Source of the DNA: JAIFWC01 sp035688135
GTDB lineage: Bacteria > Patescibacteriota > Saccharimonadia > Saccharimonadales > UBA10212
Assembly (NCBI GenBank): GCA_035688135.1
Contig: DASSNG010000044.1
Location: 1-21,116 of the forward strand
Direction of reading: 5' to 3'
Length of the DNA stretch: 21,116 bases
Every line of letters starts with the position of its first letter. The first letter of the stretch is position 1. Under the pieces are notes generated by a model, which worked only from the letters and a program-made list of their open reading frames with translations, ran no database searches and was not told the origin of the DNA. Positions 7,062 to 13,015 of this stretch are shown here, one piece after another. Made by a program: the position numbers and the translations under genes.

Positions 7062-7286
7062 GTGAGGACTTCGCACAAGAAGACCCGCATCAAGAAGGTC
7101 CTGCTCTTCGCGGCGCTGATCGCCTTCACGGCGTACAGCGGCTACCGCACCCACACGACCGGGCCGGGCATCAGCTCCGACCGCTGGTCCGGGCTCTTCT
7201 GGCTCTCGATGGTCGTCCTGGTGGGCTCGGCGCTGGTCAGCATCCCCAGGATCGGCCGGGCGCGGACTTTCACCCGGCGCGACTGA
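7062..7286 (+). CDS. GC-rich small membrane protein (74 aa), possibly acquired
   Basis: A GTG-start ORF with AAGGA 10 bases upstream, its own promoter, and a strong hairpin directly after the TGA stop, so it is a self-contained gene. The protein has a very basic N-terminus (MRTSHKKTRIKK), a hydrophobic segment at 13-27, a second at 43-61 (SGLFWLSMVVLVGSALVSI) and a basic C-terminus, consistent with a two-pass membrane protein with both ends inside. Codon use is extreme: 72 of its 74 codons end in G or C, far more than neighbouring genes use. That suggests transfer from a high-GC organism, perhaps an actinobacterial host, which is inference. No family recognised. Confidence 0.6.
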   Translation: MRTSHKKTRIKKVLLFAALIAFTAYSGYRTHTTGPGISSDRWSGLFWLSMVVLVGSALVSIPRIGRARTFTRRD

Positions 7287-7293
7287 AGCTCAC

Positions 7294-7324
7294 GGGCTCC
7301 TGCCGCCTCCGGGCGGCGGAGCCC
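7294..7324 (+). terminator. Strong GC hairpin with UUCG-type loop after the 74-aa gene
   Basis: GGGCTCC, one bulged T, and GCCGCC pair with GGCGGC and GGAGCCC around the loop TCCG, giving 13 base pairs closed by C-UCCG-G, a member of the very stable UNCG tetraloops. It starts 7 bases after the stop codon and lies between two convergent genes. No run of T follows, so termination may rest on the stem alone or on both directions using it. Confidence 0.6.
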
Positions 7325-7332
7325 CGCTTCAT

Positions 7333-8247
7333 TTAAAGAGTTATTATGTAGGTTTTTAGGGCTTCGTCTAAGTCTATGCGGCTGGTTTTGCTCTTATCGT
7401 CTATCGCCACGGCTTCAGCGGCCATCTCGCGCAGGCGCCTGCCATCGATTTTACGGGCCAGGTTCTGCGCCTTCTGGACGGGCCACGGGTGGACCCCGCC
7501 GTCCCGGCTTATCTGCTGGGCGGACTTGCCTTCCCCTAATTTCGCCAGGGCCAGTAGCTTAAGCTGCCAGGCTATCATGGCCATTATCGCCTGCGGTTCG
7601 ACTTTCTGGGCGCGCTGCTCCTCGTAAAGCTGCAGAGCCTTTTTCTTATTCCCGCCAAAGGCTGCGTCCAGCAGGTCGAAGACCTTGCTCTGCGGCGTCT
7701 TTTCGGTCAGAAGGTCAATATTCTCGCGGCTAATCCCGGGCTCGTAAATGACAAGCTTTTCCAGTTCGCCGGCCAGCTGCTGCTGGTCCGCGCCTACCCT
7801 TTCCACCAGGTAATTGGCATCAGTCAAACTCAGCCGGCCGCCAAGATTCTGGGCCTCCTGGACCAGCCAGCCGGCCAGTGCCCGGGCATCCGCCTGGCCG
7901 AATTCCTCCAGCTGCGTCTTGGACTTTAACACCTTGAAATAGCTGCTTCTTTTATCGGCTGCCGGTTCGTATATAATCACGTCCGTGCTGTCGCCTGCCG
8001 AATCAATTATTTGTTCAATCTGTCCGCTTATTTCTTTGTTGGCGCCGGCGCCGCGGACCACCACCATTTTGCGGGACGCCAAAAATGGCAGGCTTTGCAC
8101 GGCGTCTAAAACGGCCCGCGGCCGGGCATCTTCGGCGTCTATCCGCTCCAGCGCCAGCTCGCCGTGTTCTTCCACGAATCCGGCGACCAATTCATCCAGC
8201 CGCCGCTTTAATAAATAATAGTTGCTCCCCGTCAAGGTGATGACCAT
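7333..8247 (-). CDS. holA: DNA polymerase III delta subunit (clamp loader)
   Basis: The delta subunit opens the beta sliding clamp as part of the clamp loader. The 304-residue protein matches HolA in length and order: an N-terminal degenerate AAA domain beginning VITLTGSNYYLLKRRLDEL, SLPFLASRKMVVVRG (about 52-66), a middle domain with LVERVGADQQQLAGELEKL, and the helical collar with KVFDLLDAAFGGNKKKALQLYEEQ followed by AMIAWQLKLLALAKL. There is no Walker A motif, as expected for delta. The start ATG lies six bases from a -10-like TATCAT within a palindrome shared with the divergent HD gene. It is convergent with the GC-rich gene; the hairpin at 7294-7324 separates them. Confidence 0.88.
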   Translation of the reverse strand: MVITLTGSNYYLLKRRLDELVAGFVEEHGELALERIDAEDARPRAVLDAVQSLPFLASRKMVVVRGAGANKEISGQIEQIIDSAGDSTDVIIYEPAADKRSSYFKVLKSKTQLEEFGQADARALAGWLVQEAQNLGGRLSLTDANYLVERVGADQQQLAGELEKLVIYEPGISRENIDLLTEKTPQSKVFDLLDAAFGGNKKKALQLYEEQRAQKVEPQAIMAMIAWQLKLLALAKLGEGKSAQQISRDGGVHPWPVQKAQNLARKIDGRRLREMAAEAVAIDDKSKTSRIDLDEALKTYIITL

Positions 8248-8253
8248 GCAGAC

Positions 8254-8263
8254 ATGATATCAT
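8254..8263. promoter_or_regulatory. Symmetric shared -10 element between holA and the HD gene
   Basis: The perfect palindrome ATGATATCAT sits in the 25-base gap between the two divergent genes. On each strand it reads TGA-TATCAT, an extended -10 form. On the minus strand TATCAT ends 6 bases before the holA ATG; on the plus strand it ends 9 bases before the HD ATG. Neither side has a good -35. It could equally be an operator. Confidence 0.45.
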
Positions 8264-8272
8264 CAAGGAATC

Positions 8273-8866
8273 ATGAGTATGGAACGGGACATGCAATTCC
8301 TGTTTGAGGTATCGGCTCTGCGGAACATCCGCCGGCATTGGAGCCGCTTCTTGAATATCGACTTTGATAACGTTGCCGAACACCATTTTCGCGTCCTTTG
8401 GACTGCCCTGGTGATAGCCGGAAGAGAGAAAAAAGGAGACACGGCAAAGATAATAAAGATGGCCCTTGTGCATGATATTACGGAGAGCCGCACAGGAGAT
8501 GTGGATTATATATCGCGGCAGTACGTCGAAAGGGAAGAGGAGCTCGCTATAAGGGACATTCTTAAGAATACGGTTCTTGAAAAAGAATTCCTGGAAGTAT
8601 GGCGGGAGTACGAAGAAAGAGAAAGTATAGAAGCGAAAATAGTGAAGGACGCCGATAACCTGGAAATTGATTTTGAGCTTAGGGAGCTGGCCGCTAAAGG
8701 CAACCCCAGTTATAAAGACCTGGGAAAACACCGTAAATATATTCGTGATACTAAGTTTTACACTAAGACCGCTAAAGACCTTTTTGATGCCCTGCCCAAA
8801 TCAAACCCGCATGACTGGCACAGAAAAGGCCGCAACCGGGTAAACGCCGGCGACTGGAAAAAATAG
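8273..8866 (+). CDS. HD-domain phosphohydrolase (YfbR/HDDC2-like 5'-nucleotidase)
   Basis: The 197-residue protein has the HD metal-site set: VAEHHFRV (H37/H38), ALVHDITESRTGD (H67, D68, with E71 in the position of the catalytic Glu of YfbR), and KDADNLE (D126/D128). YfbR-like proteins remove phosphate from deoxynucleoside 5'-monophosphates, so a nucleotide-pool role is likely, though the substrate is not shown by sequence. The ATG at 8273 has AAGGA only 3 bases away, while the next ATG at 8279 has it 9 bases away; 8279 (MERDMQF) may be the real start. The stop TAG directly abuts the stop of convergent mutM. Confidence 0.8.
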   Translation: MSMERDMQFLFEVSALRNIRRHWSRFLNIDFDNVAEHHFRVLWTALVIAGREKKGDTAKIIKMALVHDITESRTGDVDYISRQYVEREEELAIRDILKNTVLEKEFLEVWREYEERESIEAKIVKDADNLEIDFELRELAAKGNPSYKDLGKHRKYIRDTKFYTKTAKDLFDALPKSNPHDWHRKGRNRVNAGDWKK

Positions 8867-9742
8867 CTACTTAGGCAGTTTCTGCTCTTTAGGGCAGATG
8901 TGCGTGCCGCGGCCGGCCACGCGGATTTTTTCAATAGGCGTGCCGCAGCGCGGACACGGCTGGCCCTGTTTTCTGAAGACGTTGGCAAAGCTTAGGTAGC
9001 TTCCCTTTTTACCCTGGGCGTCCACGTAATTGCGGTCCGTGCTGCCGCCTTTGGCAATGCTTAGGTTCAGGACGTCAAGCAAGGAATTATACAGCAGCAC
9101 CAGTTTGGCCTTGGGCACCTGGCTGACCAAAGTTGCTGGGTGGATTTTGGCTCCCCAGAGAGATTCATCGGCATATATATTACCTACGCCGGCAACTACT
9201 GTCTGGTCCAGCAGAACGGATTTGATATTGCTGTTTTTACGCCGCATAAGGCGCTGGATGAACAGGTCCACCGTGAAATCATCGTCCAAAGGTTCCGGGC
9301 CGACCTTTTTGAAGAAATCGATTTCCGGGATCTCTATGGCCGGCAGCAGGCGCATCCAGCCGAATTTGCGCTGGTCGTTAAAGAAAAGTTTGCTGCCATC
9401 GGTAAATTCCAAGGTAACGCGGGTAGACTTGGCAGGCAGTTCGGCAACCAGCTCCTTGCCTGGATGCCCCGCCCCGAAGCGCTCGCCGCTGCCCACGAAC
9501 ACCAGCTGGCCGGTCATCTTTAGATGGATTATCAGCGCCCAGCCGCTGTCCAGTTCGATTATAAGTACTTTGGCCCGGCGCCGGACCTTTTGGATTTTGG
9601 CCCCCACTAAAAACCTGGCGACATCGGACGGCGCGTTAGGGAATGATTTATCCCAGTCGTACCGGACGTCTTTTACGGTCCTCCCCGGCAATAGTTTGGC
9701 CAGGCCGGCTCGGATGGTTTCTACCTCCGGAAGTTCAGGCAT
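8867..9742 (-). CDS. mutM: Formamidopyrimidine-DNA glycosylase (MutM/Fpg)
   Basis: Excises 8-oxoguanine and formamidopyrimidines and cleaves the resulting site. It starts MPELPEVETIR, where P2 is the nucleophile and E3 the acid. K58, R125 with F127 (NDQRKFG), and the helix-two-turn-helix run VAGVGNIYADESL (183-195) are present, as is KGGSTDRNYVDAQGKKG before the C-terminal zinc finger. The finger reads C263-x2-C266-x16-C283-x2-E286: the fourth zinc ligand, normally Cys, is Glu. R278 of the finger loop is kept. At 291 residues it has a slightly longer N-terminal domain than E. coli Fpg. A consensus TATAAT ends 6 bases before its ATG, implying a leaderless mRNA. Confidence 0.94.
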   Translation of the reverse strand: MPELPEVETIRAGLAKLLPGRTVKDVRYDWDKSFPNAPSDVARFLVGAKIQKVRRRAKVLIIELDSGWALIIHLKMTGQLVFVGSGERFGAGHPGKELVAELPAKSTRVTLEFTDGSKLFFNDQRKFGWMRLLPAIEIPEIDFFKKVGPEPLDDDFTVDLFIQRLMRRKNSNIKSVLLDQTVVAGVGNIYADESLWGAKIHPATLVSQVPKAKLVLLYNSLLDVLNLSIAKGGSTDRNYVDAQGKKGSYLSFANVFRKQGQPCPRCGTPIEKIRVAGRGTHICPKEQKLPK

Positions 9743-9748
9743 GAACTA

Positions 9749-9754
9749 ATTATA
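9749..9754 (-). promoter_or_regulatory. -10 box of mutM, leaderless arrangement
   Basis: A consensus TATAAT on the minus strand is followed by exactly 6 bases (TAGTTC) and then the mutM ATG. Transcription would start at or beside the A of ATG. No recognisable -35 or TGn. Confidence 0.6.
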
Positions 9755-9768
9755 CTGGGCTATTCTTA

Positions 9769-10158
9769 TCAGGGCTGCTGTTTAGCCTGGATAGCCTTGT
9801 TGATATCAATCAGATACCCGTTGGTCCAGGTCATCTCCCTTTGCAGGACGGCCTCCAGCCTAGCCAGCTCGGCGTATCTGGCGGTCAATGCCTCCCGCAC
9901 TTCTTGGATATCGCCCTTTATTTCGACCAGCTCCTCAAGGCTCTTGTGGTCATAATCGCCTTCGCGTATCAGGCCGTGGAGGTAAGTCTTGAAGTCCTCG
10001 AATGGCTCTACCGGGCGCAGAGCGGGGACGCTTTCTTCCACCGGGGTTATCTGTACGGCCTCCCCGAGTGCGGGAGAGGAAGGCACGATATGCAGAGCGG
10101 CATGATTCTCTGAAGAATTACCTGGCTCGGCCCCTGATTCGAATTCCGTTATCGCCAT
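9769..10158 (-). CDS. Small helical/coiled-coil protein of unknown function (129 aa)
   Basis: The frame is open from a TTG at 10212, but that codon lies inside the predicted -35 box, so the ATG at 10158 (MAITEFESG) is taken as the start. Residues 1-45 are Pro/Ser/Glu-rich and probably disordered. About 50-129 looks alpha-helical: DFKTYLHGLIREGD, then HKSLEELVEIKGDIQEVREALTARYAEL with heptad-like spacing of Leu and Val, ending in IDINKAIQAKQQP. There is no signal peptide or membrane segment. It has its own promoter, divergent from the DciA-like gene, and mutM follows 26 bases later with its own -10. No family recognised. Confidence 0.65.
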   Translation of the reverse strand: MAITEFESGAEPGNSSENHAALHIVPSSPALGEAVQITPVEESVPALRPVEPFEDFKTYLHGLIREGDYDHKSLEELVEIKGDIQEVREALTARYAELARLEAVLQREMTWTNGYLIDINKAIQAKQQP

Positions 10159-10183
10159 TTGTATCTTTAACTGCTTATGCCTA

Positions 10184-10212
10184 ACGTTACGCCCAAAAAA
10201 TTGTCTTTGCAA
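10184..10212 (-). promoter_or_regulatory. Promoter of the 129-aa gene
   Basis: Minus strand: TTGCAA (10212-10207), a 17-base spacer, and TAACGT (10189-10184), a weak -10. It is supported mainly by the TTGCAA -35, also used at rpsO and the kinase-like gene. The leader would be about 18 bases. Confidence 0.45.
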
Positions 10213-10226
10213 TAGCGGCGTTCCGA

Positions 10227-10232
10227 TATACT
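10227..10232 (+). promoter_or_regulatory. -10 box of the DciA-like gene, leaderless arrangement
   Basis: TATACT followed by 6 bases (CAAGGG) and the ATG at 10239. AAGGG directly touches the start codon and is too close to serve as a Shine-Dalgarno. No -35 at a normal distance. Confidence 0.5.
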
Positions 10233-10238
10233 CAAGGG

Positions 10239-10481
10239 ATGGATTCTTTACAGGAAATACTGGGAAAACGCGATTTTACCCCGCCGGACGAAGTAGCTGC
10301 CGTCAAGGAATTCATAGAGCGGCGCTATAAAAGCCCCAGCACGGTAAAAGTGGAACGGGATGTCCTGGTTGTCCGAGTTCCCTCAAGCGCCCTGGCAGCC
10401 ACCTTACAGCTGGAGCAAAGAACCATGATTGATGCCTGTCGCGTTACCCGCCGCCTTATTATCAGATACGGCCGGCGATAA
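10239..10481 (+). CDS. DUF721/DciA-like small protein
   Basis: An 80-residue protein. The C-terminal half (about 35-80) has the alternating pattern of DUF721/DciA domains: a strand with VKVERDVLVVRVPSSALAATL, a helix LQLEQRTMIDACRV, and a closing strand RRLIIRYGRR. The SSALAATLQLEQ segment corresponds to the family's typical SxxLAxxLxL. DciA proteins assist loading of the DnaB helicase in bacteria without DnaC, and holA, dnaG and polA are nearby, but this is a remote match by eye. The N-terminal 30 residues (MDSLQEILGKRDFTPPDEV) are helical and probably bind a partner. The last 20 bases overlap the 3' end of the convergent HAD gene. Confidence 0.45.
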   Translation: MDSLQEILGKRDFTPPDEVAAVKEFIERRYKSPSTVKVERDVLVVRVPSSALAATLQLEQRTMIDACRVTRRLIIRYGRR

Positions 10482-11040
10482 TACTTTCAAGCTCGGTTTT
10501 CATCCTGCTAAAGCCCCGGTACCTAATCGCTTCCATGCCCACGCTTCGGGCGCCCTCGCAATATCGCTCCACATCATCTACAAATACGGCCTGGCTGGCA
10601 CTGACACCTAAGTTATCGAGTGATATCTGATAAATAGCCGGTTCCGGTTTAGCTATGCCGACCGCATGCGAAAGCACTATGTCATCGAACATAGACGCCG
10701 CCCGGCGGCCGATTATTTCTTCCACCCAGTCGGCACCGGCGTTTGAAATGATGCCTAGCTTGTAATGAGGCTTCAGTTCCTTGCCGATGTATTCAATCAA
10801 CGGGTGGTTTGGGTGGTTGGCGTCAAGATAGCTCCGAACTTCTTCCTCGCTGATACGCGCCAGTCCGGCAAGTTTTGTAATAAAGTCGGGATAGGAAAGG
10901 CGGCCCCTATTCAGTTCCTCTATCCTGTCATCAACCTGCTTAAGTTTTGCTTTATCCCCGTGAAAGAACCTGTGGCAATAGCCGGATATACCGTCAGTAG
11001 CCAGGACGCCAAAAAAGTCAAAGATTATAGCTCTTATCAC
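10462..11040 (-). CDS. HAD-superfamily hydrolase (YihX-like)
   Basis: A 192-residue haloacid dehalogenase-type phosphatase. The nucleophile motif is IIFDFFGVL (D8); the second Asp of the usual DxD is Phe, as in the YihX-type branch, which has a non-Asp there. Motif II is LGIISNAGA, motif III the Lys in VGIAKPEPAIY, motif IV AVFVDDVERYCEGARSVGM. Residues about 18-85 form the small helical cap of subfamily I. The substrate is probably a small phosphorylated metabolite, but cannot be told. The start is GTG at 11040, with TGT-TACACT ending 6 bases upstream, so the mRNA is probably leaderless. It overlaps the DciA-like gene tail to tail. Confidence 0.85.
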   Translation of the reverse strand: MIRAIIFDFFGVLATDGISGYCHRFFHGDKAKLKQVDDRIEELNRGRLSYPDFITKLAGLARISEEEVRSYLDANHPNHPLIEYIGKELKPHYKLGIISNAGADWVEEIIGRRAASMFDDIVLSHAVGIAKPEPAIYQISLDNLGVSASQAVFVDDVERYCEGARSVGMEAIRYRGFSRMKTELESIIAGRI

Positions 11041-11046
11041 ACTACG

Positions 11047-11055
11047 AGTGTAACA
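11047..11055 (-). promoter_or_regulatory. Extended -10 of the HAD gene, leaderless arrangement
   Basis: TGTTACACT on the minus strand (TGn plus -10), then 6 bases and the GTG start. The -35 region is poor (GCTACT at 17 bases), which extended -10 promoters tolerate. Confidence 0.5.
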
Positions 11056-11057
11056 GT

Positions 11058-11642
11058 CTATTGTTCAGCAGTAGCGAACAGGTCCACATCGCTGGTAAGC
11101 GTGTCGTAGCCGGGTACCTGCGCCTGAAAAAGGGTCTGGATAGCGCCCAGCGCCGCTTTAGAGGTGCCTACATTACTGCCGCAGCTGGAGGCCCAGGTGC
11201 GGGATAAATCGGAGCCTTCGTTATTCAGGTCCAAAATGTAGCGCGTCCCCAGCGGGCACTGCCCCGCGTCATCGTCGGGTATCTTTTTGTTGCTAGTTTT
11301 GGCTAAGAAGCCGGAGTTATTTATCGCCTTTAAGAAAACCGTATAGGCTTCCTGGTTGTTCTGAAAGGTCTTGGAGCGGATAATCTGCGGGTTGTAGCCC
11401 TTTAAAACGTCCAGGGTTATTTCACTGTTGGTAACAGTAATGCGGATAGACCGGTGAAGCTGGTCGGCGTTGACCATACCGTCAGTAGTAAAGCTGACCT
11501 GGGCGTTTGTGCCGGCGTAAGAAGGCAGCGGCTGGATTGGGTTAGGCTGGGGTTTTTTGCCTCCATGGGTAAGAAGCACCACCAATAAGATGATGAAAAT
11601 GATAATCCCGGCGAATATGGAAATTAGCCTTCCAAACCACAT
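11058..11642 (-). CDS. Membrane-anchored extracytoplasmic protein, function unknown
   Basis: A 194-residue protein with one N-terminal membrane anchor (about 5-25, ISIFAGIIIFIILLVVLL) preceded by MWFGR and followed by HGGKKPQPNPIQPLP, a proline-rich linker. There is no lipobox or clear signal-peptidase site, so it is probably an anchored protein with residues 40-194 outside. The outer part has strand-like segments (QVSFTTDGMVN, RSIRITVTNSEITLDVLKG) and exactly two cysteines, C129 and C154, which could form a disulfide. No family recognised; similar small anchored proteins are frequent in CPR genomes. It has a full promoter with the -10 nine bases from the ATG. Confidence 0.7.
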   Translation of the reverse strand: MWFGRLISIFAGIIIFIILLVVLLTHGGKKPQPNPIQPLPSYAGTNAQVSFTTDGMVNADQLHRSIRITVTNSEITLDVLKGYNPQIIRSKTFQNNQEAYTVFLKAINNSGFLAKTSNKKIPDDDAGQCPLGTRYILDLNNEGSDLSRTWASSCGSNVGTSKAALGAIQTLFQAQVPGYDTLTSDVDLFATAEQ

Positions 11643-11651
11643 AATAACTAT

Positions 11652-11680
11652 ATTTTAACATATTAAATTAAAATAATCAA
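11652..11680 (-). promoter_or_regulatory. Extended -10 promoter of the membrane-anchored protein gene
   Basis: Minus strand: TTGATT (11680-11675), a 17-base AT-rich spacer ending in TGT, then TAAAAT (11657-11652), and 9 bases to the ATG. The expected leader is 2-3 bases. Confidence 0.7.
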
Positions 11681-11683
11681 CAG

Positions 11684-12094
11684 TTATATCCGATTTATAG
11701 CGGCATAGACTTCTTCAATCCCGTCGCAAAAAAAGACATACTGCGGGCTTTCAAATATAAATTCCCTCTCATGCGAGTCCGGCCCTACGATGTATGCCTG
11801 GCGGCCGGATGAATTCTTCAGACAATCAGTTAAAAAGGCGCCCAGCTCAATGTATGCTCCCCTTAATCCAGGTTCGTCCAGCATTATAAAAATATCCGCT
11901 TTTGCTGCTTTTCTAAGCATTTCCGCTTGGACCTCGATATTATGTTCGCGGTTAACAGGATCTCTATAGGGCCGCTTAACATCCGCGGCAGTCCAGTCGG
12001 AAATCACCTGGTGGCCCATCTTAGTCAATCTGCGCTGGATTTGTTTTACATCAGCGAGCCTGGTTTTAGCGCGTCCCGACACATAAATCTTCAT
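11684..12094 (-). CDS. Nucleoside 2-deoxyribosyltransferase-like protein
   Basis: A 136-residue protein with the Rossmann-like plan of the nucleoside deoxyribosyltransferase family: MKIYVSGRAKTRLADVKQI, GHQVISDWT, a middle helix, ADIFIMLDEPGLRGAYIELGAF (about 66-87), where the Glu of YIELG is in the place of the catalytic nucleophile, and AYIVGPDSHEREF. Such enzymes swap or remove bases of deoxynucleosides or deoxynucleotides. The exact reaction cannot be told; DNPH1-type hydrolysis of modified dNMPs is one option. Its ATG overlaps the nudix stop as ATGA, and it is the last gene of the polA chain. Confidence 0.68.
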   Translation of the reverse strand: MKIYVSGRAKTRLADVKQIQRRLTKMGHQVISDWTAADVKRPYRDPVNREHNIEVQAEMLRKAAKADIFIMLDEPGLRGAYIELGAFLTDCLKNSSGRQAYIVGPDSHEREFIFESPQYVFFCDGIEEVYAAINRI

Positions 12095-12606
12095 ATGTTA
12101 AATACTTTTATGGCCTGCTTTACTTCGTCTTTGACGCCGTCTATGCAATCGTAGCTTTGGACCTCTTCGGAATTAACCCAGGCGGCCTCGGTAAAGGCTC
12201 CTTTTTCAGGTATGACTTCCCCGCTGTCGTATTCAACTGCGAATTTTAAAAGCACCACCGGCGTCTCGTCCGGGCGCACGAATACTTTGCTGCCGATGAA
12301 CTTAAGCTCCGGTTTAACTTTTACGCCCGACTCTTCATAGATTTCCCGCATCAGGAGTTTGATTAAAGCGTCTTCAAACACCGTAACATCGCCGTCAACA
12401 GAAGTCGGATTCTTCATATCCAGGTCGGCGTGCTCCAGCTTGCCGCCCGCGTTCGCCCATTTGCCGGGATGGACCGTTTCTCTTTGGTCCCTTTTTAAAA
12501 TCAGGCACCTGCCGTCAGAAGCCCGGTAGATAGTCGCGCCCATAACGACATAAAACAGCTTATCCGGCTTGGCGTTTTGGATACTTACTTTTTCGGCGCG
12601 GCTCAT
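12091..12606 (-). CDS. Nudix hydrolase with an interrupted Nudix box
   Basis: A 171-residue Nudix protein likely to hydrolyse a nucleoside diphosphate derivative. VVMGATIYRASDGRCLILKR opens the fold, GKWANAGGKLE gives the first half of the Nudix box, and LIKLLMREIYEESGV gives the second half with the metal-binding REIYEE. About 20 residues (DLDMKNPTSVDGDVTVFEDA region) separate the two, longer than the standard box, and the first metal-site Glu aligns with Asp or a neighbouring Glu. The substrate is unknown; 8-oxo-dGTP-type or ADP-ribose-type sanitation fits its operon. It overlaps the genes on both sides by ATGA. Confidence 0.85.
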   Translation of the reverse strand: MSRAEKVSIQNAKPDKLFYVVMGATIYRASDGRCLILKRDQRETVHPGKWANAGGKLEHADLDMKNPTSVDGDVTVFEDALIKLLMREIYEESGVKVKPELKFIGSKVFVRPDETPVVLLKFAVEYDSGEVIPEKGAFTEAAWVNSEEVQSYDCIDGVKDEVKQAIKVFNI

Positions 12607-12995
12607 TTTATCTCCTTGAATCTTTTTGGATCGGCGGCATAATAATCAGCCCATTTGTTATCGGCCGGCAAGGTCAGCTTTTTTATATAGTGTCCCTCTC
12701 TAAAACCACCATTCGCAACACGCTTCTTGGCTTGCTTAGCTTTAATATCCGCTTTGGTAAGGCCGTAATTCTTAATCAGCTGGTCCAGGATTTCCTGCAG
12801 GTCGGCCAATTCGCCTGCCGATATTTCGGCTTCGGCCTCCAGCTCTTTGGCTTCTTCTACCAATTTTTTGAGCAGTTCCTTGTTCAGTTTTTCGCCAGAC
12901 AAAACGCTATAATCCACTTCCCCGCCCATATCTATATTTATTTTGACAAGTTTATCGCGCACTAATTTATTCAGCCTGAATGTCCTAGTTCTCAT
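12603..12995 (-). CDS. MazG-like nucleotide pyrophosphohydrolase
   Basis: A 130-residue all-alpha NTP pyrophosphatase-type protein. FRLNKLVRDKLVKI (6-19) matches the NKLVRDkIP opening common to this group, KKLVEEAKELEAEAE gives the E-E-x2-E metal motif (E47, E48, E51), and GELADLQEILDQLI gives E-x2-D (E62, D65). The end, KKRVANGGFREGHYIKKL, is the conserved GGF tail. These proteins cleave NTPs or dNTPs to monophosphate and pyrophosphate and often destroy non-canonical nucleotides. It sits between grpB and nudix with 4-base overlaps on each side, so it is translationally coupled. Confidence 0.82.
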   Translation of the reverse strand: MRTRTFRLNKLVRDKLVKINIDMGGEVDYSVLSGEKLNKELLKKLVEEAKELEAEAEISAGELADLQEILDQLIKNYGLTKADIKAKQAKKRVANGGFREGHYIKKLTLPADNKWADYYAADPKRFKEIK

Positions 12996-13015
12996 AATTC
13001 GCCCCAGTTTTTGCC
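12992..13015 (-). repeat. 24-bp direct repeat, copy at grpB-mazG junction
   Basis: It matches 13528-13551 at 23 of 24 positions (the difference is 12998 T versus 13534 C). It encodes NWGEL, the TGA stop and the overlapping ATG of the next gene. Confidence 0.9.

Noticed and set aside
6950..7336. 128-codon plus-strand frame covering the GC-rich gene
   Set aside because: It begins inside the predicted -35 box and runs through the terminator hairpin; the 74-residue frame has the ribosome site, membrane pattern and high GC3.
8192..8731. 179-codon minus-strand frame opposite the HD gene
   Set aside because: It crosses the holA start and the divergent promoter; the HD motifs on the plus strand show which strand is coding.
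9769..10212. 147-residue version of the helical protein starting at TTG
   Set aside because: The TTG is part of the TTGCAA -35 box, and the extra 18 residues look unlike the rest; ATG at 10158 is preferred.
10207..10232. TTGCAA as a shared -35 for both the 129-aa gene and the DciA-like gene
   Set aside because: The distance to TATACT on the plus strand would be 14 bases, too short for sigma-70 type promoters.
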